This document shows, piece by piece, positions 6,303 through 13,841 of a stretch of 33,685 bases of DNA. The stretch lies in assembly GCA_937128055.1 (NCBI GenBank), contig CAKZMC010000051.1, positions 1-33,685 on the forward strand, read 5' to 3'. Numbering within the stretch: the stretch's first letter is position 1; each line of letters opens with the position of its first letter. The DNA comes from an uncultured Actinomycetes bacterium. GTDB lineage: Bacteria > Actinomycetota > Geothermincolia > Geothermincolales > RBG-13-55-18. The notes beneath the pieces were generated by a model, which was given only the letters and a program-made list of their open reading frames with translations, was not told the DNA's origin and did no database searches. The position numbers and the translations under genes were made by a program.

Positions 6303-9264
6303 GGAGCGCGTCGCCCTGGTGGTAGGCCCCGGGCCGGTCACCCTGCAGGAGGGTACGGCCATACAGTATTTGGCGGCCAGGGGATGCCGCTATCTCCGCG
6401 AGAGGGGCTTCCGCGTCGTCGTGCTGGAGGACAATCCCGCCACCCTCATGGACGCCGCAGAGGAGGATGAAGCCCTCTTCATGGAGCCCCCCATCCCCGA
6501 GGTGGTGGCAAGGGTGGTGGAGATGACGAGTGCGGAGACCGTCTGGCTGGGCATGGCCGGGAGACGGGGGTGGGAGATCTTCATGACCATGGCCGCGGAA
6601 GGCGGCTTCGAGAGGCTGGGGGCCCGCGTGCCCGACCTGGATGACCGCATCCTGTGGCTCTGCGGCGACCGTGGAATGTTGCGGGAAGCGCTGGAAAACA
6701 GGGGCCTGACGAACCCCGCTTTCCGCGCCGTTGGCAGCATGCACGAGGGGCAGAAGGCGGCGGGCGAGATGTCCTTCCCCCTGGTGGTGAGGCCACATTT
6801 CTCGTGCGGGGGTTGGGGGGCCGGGATCGCGTACAACGGCGAGGAATTTCCAACGCTCCTGGATGAGGCCCTGCGGGAGAGCCCCACCGGGGAGGCGCTG
6901 CTGGAGGAGTCCCTGGCCGGTTATCGCAAATTCGTGGTGGCGGTGCTGCGGGATGCCGGAGGCGATTGCGAGGTGGCGGGGATATGCGAGCAGTTGCAGC
7001 CCCTTCCCCTTCATGAAGAGGACGCGGTGCTCCTGGTGCCTCCCCGTGCGGGCGCCGAGGAGATGTACGCCCTGTGGGAAGAGGCGCGCGAGGTGGCGGA
7101 GGCCCTCGGGCTGGTGGGCCTGGCGGAGATCAAGATGGCGGCTTCCACGGGGTGGGAGGACCTGTACGTCCTCGACGTCAACCCGCGTCCCTGGCGTATT
7201 ACGCCCCTCCTTGAGGTGGCCGGTGGGGTGGACCTGCTGCGGGCGCACCTCGACATGCTGTGCGGTGGGGGACTGGCGGCGTGCAGGCGTGGGTTTCCGG
7301 AGAGGCCGCGCGAGACGATCCTCTCCCTGCCGCGCTTCTCTTACAGGGAGGAGGCGGAGGGCGAGGGTTGCCACCGCCTGCGCTGCCGGGCGGTGGGGAG
7401 GGTCTTGTTGAGGGGGGAGACGGTGGGGGATGCGGCGGCGTCCGCCCTCGCTTTCCTGTCGGAGAGCGTGCCCGCCCGCCTGAGAGAAGAGGAAGCGGCT
7501 CGCAGTACGAGGGAGGTCTTGGCGGGGCTGCGGGGGGGGGCGAGGGCGCCAGGGGCGCGAACGCAGGGCGGGGAAGGGGGACTCGCGGACGTTCAACTCC
7601 CGGGCGGCGCCACGGGACACCAGGGGGCAAAGGGACGGGAGGCCGCGGGGTATGGCGTCCCTCCTCCCGGAGGATATCCCCTCTGCCTGGCCGGTTGGCC
7701 GGGAGAGGACCCTGCGGGCGGAGCCGTGAAGCTCATGATACTGGCGGGCGACGACGGACTCCCAGGGGGAGGGCACGAGCGCAACTTCGCCGCGTACAGG
7801 GCGGTGCTGGCCGCGAAAGAGAGGGGGATGGGTGCGGCGCTTTACGCAACCGACGCCGCATTTGCCCTGCTGGCCGTGGAGGAGGCTGACTCGGTTTACC
7901 TGGGTCCCATGCTGCCGCAGGGGGTGGCCCAGGCGATGCGCGAGGCGGGGATCGCCGCGCTATGCTGCCAGTTCGGGGGAGAGGAGGCTATTGCCTGCGG
8001 AGAAAACGTATGCCGCCGGCACCCCGGAACCGTCCTCCTGGAAGGGAGGGAAGACGGTGGCGCGTGGTCCGCGGATCTCGCGGAGTGGGCGCAGCACGGC
8101 ATAGCCACGGTGCCCTTCACGTCGGAGAGGGAGGAAGCGCGCGCTTTCCTGCAAGGGTGCGCGTTCCCGGTGCTCGCGGACGCGGTGTTACCCGGCGGAG
8201 GGCAGAGGCGGCGCATCCTCTTCACCCTTGAGGAAGGGGAAGACTTGCTCTCCGCGTGTGAGGGCGCTCCCCTCCTCTTGAGGGAGCTTCGCGAGGAGGC
8301 CCAGGAGGTGCTGGTGGAAGCGGTGGCCGCGGGGGGAGAGGCGAGCGCCCTCATTCTCTGGGAAAAGCTGGAAGAGATGGGAACTGCGTCCAGTGAGGGG
8401 CTGGCGGTATATCCCCCCATACATCTCACAACGGCCCAGGCGCGTGCGGCGGAGGCGCTGGCCCGCGAGGTCATATCCCGCCTTTCCTGGAGGGGCAACC
8501 TTTCGCTGCGCATGCTGATAGATGACGGCCGGGCGTTTCTCTGGGACCTGTGCGTGGGGGCGTCTGACGAGCTCCCCTACCTCTCTCGCGCTTCCGGCCT
8601 GCCGCTGGCCGAGATGGGGCTGCAGGCGTTGCTGGGGGAGAAGCCGGGGACCTATCCCGTGCGCGAGGACATAAGTGCATGGAGGTGCCCGGTGGCGCCC
8701 CTGGGGATAATCGCCGGGGGCGACGTCCTCCCGGCAGCACGGCGGCGCTCCACGGGTTCCCGGGTGGGCATGGCGGCACACCCGTCGGTGGCCCTGGCCA
8801 AGGTGCACAGGGCGCAGGGCTTGCTGCCGCAACCGGGTGGGAGGGCTTTACTGAGCGTGGCCAACCGCGAGAAGAGGCGCGCGGTGCTCCTGGCGCGCGA
8901 GCTCGGCGAAGCGGGATACCTCCTTGCGGCGACGCGCGGGACCGCGCAGACCTTGCAGTCGGCGGGGCTGCAGGTGAAGGTGGTGAACAAGCTGCGCGAG
9001 GGCAGGCCCAACATCCTGGACCTCATGCGCAACGGCGAGATACAACTGGTGGTTAACATTCCGCGCGGCAGGCAACCAAAGAGCGACGGCTTCTACATAC
9101 GCGAGGATGCCGCGCGCCGGGGTATACCCTGCCTGACGGACATGGAGGTGGCCCTGACCTTGGTGAGGGGGCTGCGCGTCTCGGAGCCCGCAGCCTGGGA
9201 GATCGGCGCTTGCGGGACATGCGGCGAAGGCGCCTGCCGGGCGAAGAGCACGGGAGGAGAGTAG
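6295..9264 (+). CDS. Divergent carbamoyl-phosphate-synthase large-subunit-like protein with a degenerate second ATP-grasp half
   Basis: The 989-residue protein occupies the carB slot. Residues 1-390 are a recognisable first synthetase half: GPGP near 11-14, R126 and R166 (E. coli R129, R169), the ESL segment at 205-207, H240, and VLDVNPRPWR with D294, N296, R298 (E. coli E299, N301, R303); the Q285 position is E279. From about 393 to 478 a Gly/Arg/Pro-rich linker replaces the roughly 150-residue oligomerisation domain. Residues 480-790 align to the second half, but the phosphate-binding Arg (VVRPSY) is Asp in VLADAV (629), the GVHSGDS loop is lost, and EVNPRAAR reads DLCVGASD (751-758). Residues 845-960 are a good MGS domain (T880, T883, K899, N921). 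The tail has CGTCGEGAC (973-981). It is unlikely to make carbamoyl phosphate canonically. It begins at TTG 6295. E. coli numbering is from memory. Confidence 0.85.
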   Translation: MDRERVALVVGPGPVTLQEGTAIQYLAARGCRYLRERGFRVVVLEDNPATLMDAAEEDEALFMEPPIPEVVARVVEMTSAETVWLGMAGRRGWEIFMTMAAEGGFERLGARVPDLDDRILWLCGDRGMLREALENRGLTNPAFRAVGSMHEGQKAAGEMSFPLVVRPHFSCGGWGAGIAYNGEEFPTLLDEALRESPTGEALLEESLAGYRKFVVAVLRDAGGDCEVAGICEQLQPLPLHEEDAVLLVPPRAGAEEMYALWEEAREVAEALGLVGLAEIKMAASTGWEDLYVLDVNPRPWRITPLLEVAGGVDLLRAHLDMLCGGGLAACRRGFPERPRETILSLPRFSYREEAEGEGCHRLRCRAVGRVLLRGETVGDAAASALAFLSESVPARLREEEAARSTREVLAGLRGGARAPGARTQGGEGGLADVQLPGGATGHQGAKGREAAGYGVPPPGGYPLCLAGWPGEDPAGGAVKLMILAGDDGLPGGGHERNFAAYRAVLAAKERGMGAALYATDAAFALLAVEEADSVYLGPMLPQGVAQAMREAGIAALCCQFGGEEAIACGENVCRRHPGTVLLEGREDGGAWSADLAEWAQHGIATVPFTSEREEARAFLQGCAFPVLADAVLPGGGQRRRILFTLEEGEDLLSACEGAPLLLRELREEAQEVLVEAVAAGGEASALILWEKLEEMGTASSEGLAVYPPIHLTTAQARAAEALAREVISRLSWRGNLSLRMLIDDGRAFLWDLCVGASDELPYLSRASGLPLAEMGLQALLGEKPGTYPVREDISAWRCPVAPLGIIAGGDVLPAARRRSTGSRVGMAAHPSVALAKVHRAQGLLPQPGGRALLSVANREKRRAVLLARELGEAGYLLAATRGTAQTLQSAGLQVKVVNKLREGRPNILDLMRNGEIQLVVNIPRGRQPKSDGFYIREDAARRGIPCLTDMEVALTLVRGLRVSEPAAWEIGACGTCGEGACRAKSTGGE

Positions 9265-9266
9265 GC

Positions 9267-10061
9267 TTGCCCGCGCGGTATCTGGTGGCGGTGGTGGGGA
9301 GGAGGGATTACGGTTGCGCCAGCGAGCTGGTCTGCGAGGTGCCGGACGATTTCAGGCCTCATCCGGGGCAGTTCGTTCACGTTGCATGCGGCGGCGATGG
9401 GCGCATCCTGAGAAGGCCCTTCAGCGTATTCGACAGGGGGGAGGGCACGGCCTCAATCCTGGTCAGGGAAGCGGGGGAGGGTTCGTCCTGGCTGAAAAGG
9501 AGGGGGCCGGGAGACCGCTTGGACATTTTGGGGCCCTTGGGCAGGGGGTTCGACCTCTGCGCGGAGGGGGGGAGGCTGCTGGTGGCCGGCGGGGCGGGAA
9601 TCGCGCCCCTCAGGTTCCTGGCCAAACGCCTCCTGGAGGAGGGAGAAACGTGCCTCGTGGCTTGGGGGATGGGGGAGGCTGCGGAGTACGGGGTACTTCC
9701 GGATGTTCTGAAAAAAGAGGCGGACGTTCGCCTGGCCTGCCTGGACGGCTCGGGGGGACACGCGGGTTCGGCCGTGGACCTGGCCATGCAGCTTGACCGC
9801 GAGTCGGCGGGGCAGGTATATGCCTGCGGGCCGCGCGAGATGCTCCTGTCGCTGGCAGCGAGGATGGAGGAGGTGGACCGGGAAGGGCTTGCGCGCCTGC
9901 AGGTTAGCGTGGAGGAGAGGATGGCCTGCGGGGTGGGTGTTTGCCGCGGCTGCGCCGTGCCCGTGGCGGAGCCGCCGGGCGCCTACAGGGCCGCGTGCAG
10001 CGACGGCCCGGTGTTCAGGGGAGATGAACTGGATTGGATGCGCATGGCGGCGTTGACCTGA
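9267..10061 (+). CDS. pyrK: Dihydroorotate dehydrogenase B, electron transfer subunit
   Basis: FAD and [2Fe-2S] subunit that passes electrons from PyrD to NAD+. The 264-residue product shows the FAD-binding LRRPFSVFD motif, the NAD-binding region GGAGIAPLRFLAK and CGPREML, and a C-terminal iron-sulfur site with the pattern C-X4-C-X2-C followed by a fourth Cys (ACGVGVCRGCAV then ACSDGP). TTG 9267 is chosen because GGGAGGAGAG lies just upstream and the protein then starts at the family's usual point; an in-frame ATG at 9210 would overlap the carB-like gene. Its 3' end overlaps pyrD by 28 bp. Confidence 0.93.
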   Translation: MPARYLVAVVGRRDYGCASELVCEVPDDFRPHPGQFVHVACGGDGRILRRPFSVFDRGEGTASILVREAGEGSSWLKRRGPGDRLDILGPLGRGFDLCAEGGRLLVAGGAGIAPLRFLAKRLLEEGETCLVAWGMGEAAEYGVLPDVLKKEADVRLACLDGSGGHAGSAVDLAMQLDRESAGQVYACGPREMLLSLAARMEEVDREGLARLQVSVEERMACGVGVCRGCAVPVAEPPGAYRAACSDGPVFRGDELDWMRMAALT

Positions 10062-10981
10062 GAGTGGAGATAAGCGGGATATCCCTGCAGAACCCCGTCC
10101 TGGCATGCTCGGGCACCTTCGGAAACGGCAGGGAGATGTCCGCGTGGATGGACATTCGCAGGCTGGGCGGGGTGATGACCAAGGCGGTCACCCTGGATCC
10201 CTGCGCCGGCAACCCGCCGCCGCGCGTTTGGGAGACCCCCTCGGGCATGCTCAACGCCATCGGCCTGGAGAACAAGGGGCTGGAGAGATTCCTGGAAGAG
10301 GACCTTCCCTGGCTCCATGACATGGGGGTCCCCGTGTGGGTGAACGTGGCCGGGTTCACGGCCGCGGAATACGTGGAGGTGGCACGCGAGGTATCCCGCG
10401 CGAAGATCGCCTCCGCCCTGGAGTTGAACATATCCTGCCCCAACGTGAAGAAGGGCGGTCTGCATTTCTCGGCGGACGAGAGCGAGGCGGAACGGCTGGT
10501 GAGCGCGGTGAAGGGGGCGGTGGACATCCCGGTTTACGTCAAGCTCTCGCCGCGCACCGGGGACCTGAGGGGGTTCGCCGGGGCCATGGTGCGGGCGGGA
10601 GCGGACGGTATAAGCCTCATCAACACCATGCCGGCTATGGCCGTCGACGTGGAGACGGCGCGGCCGCGGCTGGGGAACCTTACCGGGGGGCTGTCGGGGC
10701 CCGCCATCCACCCGGTGGCGGTGCAAATGGTCTGGGAGGTGGCGCAGGAGGTGGATGTGCCCATCATAGGCATGGGGGGCATCTGGGGGTGGAGGGACGC
10801 GGTGGAGATGCTCATGGTGGGAGCGGATGCCGTGGCAGTGGGCACGCTGAACTTCACCGATCCCACTGCCACCCTGGGCGTGGTGGAGGGCATCGCTGCC
10901 TTCATGCGCAGGAAAGGGTACCGGCGAGTGGGAGAACTGGTGGACCTCGCGCGGCGGGGACGGAGCGGCGCGGCAGGATGA
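10034..10981 (+). CDS. pyrD: Dihydroorotate dehydrogenase B, catalytic subunit
   Basis: FMN barrel enzyme oxidising dihydroorotate to orotate. The class 1B identity is shown by the adjacent pyrK and by a catalytic Cys in LNISCPNVKKGG, where quinone-linked class 2 enzymes have Ser. Other conserved segments are NPVLACSGTFGNG, IGLENKGLERFL, VKLSPRTGD, NTMPAMAVD, GGLSGPAIHPVA and PIIGMGGIWGWRDAVEMLMVGA. The product is 315 residues from TTG 10034 (AGGGGAGA at about 10017-10024). GTG 10064 is an alternative start that avoids the overlap but has no ribosome-binding site. Confidence 0.95.
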   Translation: MDAHGGVDLRVEISGISLQNPVLACSGTFGNGREMSAWMDIRRLGGVMTKAVTLDPCAGNPPPRVWETPSGMLNAIGLENKGLERFLEEDLPWLHDMGVPVWVNVAGFTAAEYVEVAREVSRAKIASALELNISCPNVKKGGLHFSADESEAERLVSAVKGAVDIPVYVKLSPRTGDLRGFAGAMVRAGADGISLINTMPAMAVDVETARPRLGNLTGGLSGPAIHPVAVQMVWEVAQEVDVPIIGMGGIWGWRDAVEMLMVGADAVAVGTLNFTDPTATLGVVEGIAAFMRRKGYRRVGELVDLARRGRSGAAG

Positions 10982-11077
10982 AGGGAAGAGATTCTCGCGC
11001 GCACGTCGATGGTCGCCATGCGCGCGGATTCCGTGGGGCATATGCTCGCGGTTGCCGCGGCCTGGGAGGAAGTCAGC

Positions 11078-11794
11078 ATGGCAAGGGTTGAGGACCCCGT
11101 GATCCTGGCCCTGGATACGGGCGACAGGGACCGCCTGTTAAGACTGGCGGAAGGGATGCGGGGAGAGGTGCGGACGGTGAAGATCGGCCTGGAGGCTTAC
11201 ACGCGCTGCGGGCCGGAAATCATCCTTACCATGAGGGATTTTGGCTACCGTGTCTTCGCCGACCTTAAGCTGCACGATATACCCAATACGGTGCGGGGAG
11301 CCGCGGCGGCCTTGTCGGATCTCGGCGTGGAAATGATCAGCGTCCACGTGTCGGGGGGAAGAAAGATGCTGGAAGCGGCGGTGGAGGCCGCGCGGGGGGC
11401 GGCACGCGCAGGGGGCGGGCGGCCTCCTCTTTTGCTGGGGGTGACCGTGCTCACCAGCCTGGAAGAGGCGGCCATGCGTGAGATGGGCTGGCAGGCGAGG
11501 CTGGAGGACGTGGTCTTGGGCATGGCGAGCCTGGGAAGGGAATGCGGGCTGGACGGTTTCGTCTGCTCTCCCCGTGAATTGACCGTACTGCGCGGGGCAC
11601 TCGGCGACGAGCCGGTCCTGGTTACCCCGGGCATACGCCTGCCGGGGACGGAGGTACACGACCAGGCGCGCACGGCCACCCCGCGGGAAGCGTTGCGGGC
11701 GGGCGCCGATTACCTGGTGGTGGGGAGGGCGGTCACCTCGCAGGCCGATCCGCGCGGAGCCCTGAGGTCCCTGAGGGCTTCCATGAGGATGTAG
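11078..11794 (+). CDS. pyrF: Orotidine 5'-phosphate decarboxylase
   Basis: Final step to UMP. The catalytic KxD signature FADLKLHDIPNTV is intact, with ILALDTGD near the N-terminus, VHVSGG, LGVTVLTSL, VTPGIRLPG and DYLVVGRAVT phosphate-binding segments. ATG 11078 follows GGAGGA at 11065-11070 and gives 238 residues, the usual size. An in-frame upstream ATG at 11009 would add 23 residues with no family resemblance. A 96-bp gap separates it from pyrD and a 105-bp gap from pyrE; no terminator or promoter is evident in either, so it is probably still one transcript. Confidence 0.95.
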   Translation: MARVEDPVILALDTGDRDRLLRLAEGMRGEVRTVKIGLEAYTRCGPEIILTMRDFGYRVFADLKLHDIPNTVRGAAAALSDLGVEMISVHVSGGRKMLEAAVEAARGAARAGGGRPPLLLGVTVLTSLEEAAMREMGWQARLEDVVLGMASLGRECGLDGFVCSPRELTVLRGALGDEPVLVTPGIRLPGTEVHDQARTATPREALRAGADYLVVGRAVTSQADPRGALRSLRASMRM

Positions 11795-11899
11795 GGGCGG
11801 CAGGTTTATGGAGGGCAAGGTACTGGGCATATAACGCGTAGGAGCAGGGGAAGCGGCGGAGGGATTTCCGTTGGGAGGCGGAAGAGAGGGAGGAGGGTC

Positions 11900-12472
11900 A
11901 TGAATCAGTGGGAGGTCCTGGAGATACTGGAGCGGGAGGGAGCCGTGCAAAAGGGCCATTTCCTCCTCTCCTCCGGATTGCACAGCGATACCTACGTCCA
12001 GTGCGCTAAGGTGCTGCAGTATCCCCACCTGGCGGAAAGCCTGGCGGACGAGATCGCGAGAGAGGCGGAAGGCCTCCACCCGGACCTGGTGATAAGTCCC
12101 GCCATGGGGGGCATCATCATCGGGTATATGGTGGCGCTGGCCATGCACACGCGCATGGTCTTCGCGGAGAGGCAGGAGGACAGGATGACCTTGCGCCGTG
12201 GCCAGCAAGTGCACGAGGGCGAGAGGGCGGTCATCGTGGAGGACGTCATCACCACCGGTGCCTCGGTGCAGGAGATCGCGCAGCTGGTGATGGAACACGG
12301 GGGGACGGTCGTGGGGCTAGGTGCCATAATCGAGCGGGGAGAGGACCGCGATTTCGGAGTACCGAAGAAGGTCCTCTTGAGATTGGACGCGCCCGTTTGG
12401 GAAGCGGGAGAGTGCCCCCTATGCGTGCAGGGGGCGCAGCTGGAAATACCTGGCAGCAGGAGGTCTGGCTGA
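11900..12472 (+). CDS. pyrE: Orotate phosphoribosyltransferase
   Basis: Joins orotate and PRPP to form OMP. The 190-residue product has FLLSSGLHSDTYVQCAKVLQ near the N-terminus, the flexible catalytic region around MVFAERQEDRMTLRRGQ and the PRPP-binding loop AVIVEDVITTGASVQE. ATG 11900 follows a GGAGGG site. It is the last gene of the pyr operon in this window; a GC-rich hairpin (GGCGCA...TGCGCC, around 12482-12503) without a T-run lies just downstream. A terminal CPLC pair (residues about 173-176) is common in this subgroup and of unknown role. Confidence 0.95.
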   Translation: MNQWEVLEILEREGAVQKGHFLLSSGLHSDTYVQCAKVLQYPHLAESLADEIAREAEGLHPDLVISPAMGGIIIGYMVALAMHTRMVFAERQEDRMTLRRGQQVHEGERAVIVEDVITTGASVQEIAQLVMEHGGTVVGLGAIIERGEDRDFGVPKKVLLRLDAPVWEAGECPLCVQGAQLEIPGSRRSG

Positions 12473-12508
12473 CGGGAAGCGAGGCGCACGGCATTCTTGC
12501 GCCATGCC

Positions 12509-12537
12509 TTGTTTGCAGGTAAATGGCAGTTTATACT
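12509..12537 (+). promoter_or_regulatory. Probable mihF promoter
   Basis: TTGTTT at 12509-12514, a 17-bp spacer and TATACT at 12532-12537 put a start site near 12544, 39 bp before mihF. The -35 is weak and the -10 good. It lies in the only AT-richer part of the pyrE-mihF gap. Confidence 0.5.
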
Positions 12538-12582
12538 TATGTGGACCGTGGAGGTTAGGGTTTCGACCGGAGGAGGGATGAA

Positions 12583-12900
12583 ATGGCCAAGCAAAAGCTC
12601 CCGGAACTGACGCCGGAGCAGCGCAGGCTGGCTCTGGAGAAAGCGGCCAAGGTACGCAAGGAAAGAGCGGAGATAAAGAAAAAGCTGAAGGCGGGAAAGC
12701 TGAAGGTGAGCGATATCCTGAAGCGCGCCGACGATGAGATATACGGAAAGATGACCGTGAAGTCAGTCATCGAGTCCTTGCCCGGCGTCGGGAAGCTGCG
12801 TGCTGCGAAGATAATGGAGGAGATAGGCATCAGCGAAACCCGGCGCGTCAAGGGATTGGGCCCCAAGCAGGTAAGCGCGCTGAAGGAGAAATTTTCCTGA
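12583..12900 (+). CDS. mihF: Integration host factor, actinobacterial type (mIHF)
   Basis: Nucleoid-associated DNA-bending protein of the actinobacterial mIHF family, unrelated to the heterodimeric IHF of Proteobacteria. The 105-residue product has a basic N-terminal helix (AAKVRKERAEIKKKLKAGKLKVSDIL) and a C-terminal helix-two-turn-helix DNA-binding part, VIESLPGVGKLRAAKIMEEIGI then RRVKGLGPKQVSAL. ATG 12583 follows GGAGGAGGG. The mihF-gmk-rpoZ-coaBC order is the usual actinobacterial arrangement and is the best taxonomic clue in the window. Confidence 0.95.
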   Translation: MAKQKLPELTPEQRRLALEKAAKVRKERAEIKKKLKAGKLKVSDILKRADDEIYGKMTVKSVIESLPGVGKLRAAKIMEEIGISETRRVKGLGPKQVSALKEKFS

Positions 12901-12981
12901 GCATCCCCTACGAGTGACAACCACATTCCCACGGCGGGAACCGCGGAAGCTGCCCTGCGGTCAAACGGCACGGGAGATACG

Positions 12982-13557
12982 ATGCGGAGAGGACGTCTTT
13001 TCGTCGTGTCCGGGCCCTCCGGCGCGGGGAAAGGCACTTTGATAGCGGAGCTCCTGAGGCGGTACCCGCGGACATGGCTTTCCGTTTCAGCGACCACGCG
13101 CCGGCCGCGCCCGGGAGAGAGGGAGGGCGTGGAATACTTCTTCATGGACGAGGAGGAGTTCGCGCGTAAGGCGGATGCCGGCGGCTTCCTGGAATGGGCC
13201 GAGGTGCACGGAAGGCGTTACGGCACTCCCCGTCACCGGGTGATGGAGAAGATGGACGAGGGGTGCGACGTGATCCTGGAGATAGACGTCCAGGGAGCCG
13301 AGCAGGTGAGGGAACGCATGCCGGATGCCGTCACCGTTTTCGTGGAACCTCCTTCCCTCGAGGAACTGGAGAGGAGGTTGCGGGAGAGGGGTACGGAGAG
13401 CGAGGAGGAGTTGCGGGAAAGGCTGGCTAACGCCCGGCTCGAGAGCCGGGAGGCGGCCAAGTTCGACTACGTGGTGGTGAATGACGAGCTTCCTCGCGCG
13501 GTGGACGAACTGTGTGCTATATATGAGAGGGAAAGCCCCCTCTGCGGGGGTGGATAA
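12982..13557 (+). CDS. gmk: Guanylate kinase
   Basis: Phosphorylates GMP to GDP. The 191-residue protein has the P-loop GPSGAGKGT (11-19), the GMP-binding SATTRRPRPGEREGVEYFF region, FLEWAEVHGRRYGTP, ILEIDVQGA and the lid REAAKFDYVVVND. ATG 12982 follows GGGAGATAC. Its end lies just upstream of rpoZ, and the two are probably co-transcribed with mihF and coaBC. Confidence 0.96.
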   Translation: MRRGRLFVVSGPSGAGKGTLIAELLRRYPRTWLSVSATTRRPRPGEREGVEYFFMDEEEFARKADAGGFLEWAEVHGRRYGTPRHRVMEKMDEGCDVILEIDVQGAEQVRERMPDAVTVFVEPPSLEELERRLRERGTESEEELRERLANARLESREAAKFDYVVVNDELPRAVDELCAIYERESPLCGGG

Positions 13558-13582
13558 TAAAGGAAACGGAGGTCATGGACAG

Positions 13583-13828
13583 GTGTTGATGAAGACGAAG
13601 ATCGACGATCTGCTGGGGGTAATGAGCAATTCAAGGTTCGGCCTGACCATCGCGGCGGCCAAGAGAGCCCGCCAGATCAACAACTACTTCCGCCACCTTG
13701 GCGAGGGTCTGGGCAGCGAGGCGGGCCCGCAGGTGAGGTCGGCCTCCAACAAGGCGCTTTCCCTCGCCCTGGAGGAGATAGCGGAGGAGAAGCTGGACTT
13801 CGAGTTACCGGAGGAAGGGGTAAAATAA
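13583..13828 (+). CDS. rpoZ: RNA polymerase omega subunit
   Basis: Small assembly and stability subunit of RNA polymerase that chaperones beta-prime. The product is 81 residues, with the conserved TKIDDLL, SRFGLTIAAAKRARQIN, SNKALSLALEEIAEEKL pattern. GTG 13583 is preferred because GGAGG (13568-13572) lies ten bases upstream; TTG 13586 or ATG 13589 in the same frame would shorten it by one or two residues. It sits between gmk and coaBC as in other actinobacteria. Confidence 0.92.
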   Translation: MLMKTKIDDLLGVMSNSRFGLTIAAAKRARQINNYFRHLGEGLGSEAGPQVRSASNKALSLALEEIAEEKLDFELPEEGVK

Positions 13829-13841
13829 GCCGGGTCTTCCC

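Noticed and set aside
6238-7776. Long minus-strand open frame (512 codons) inside the carB-like gene
   Set aside because: Antisense frame with low-complexity Arg/His/Pro sequence, no ribosome-binding site and no recognisable domain; the plus-strand frame is continuous and homologous to CarB.
6295-9264. The carB-like gene as a simple pseudogene
   Set aside because: The frame is intact over 2970 nt with good codon use, its start overlaps pyrC in the usual way, and the MGS domain is highly conserved. The losses are confined to the second catalytic half and the oligomerisation domain.
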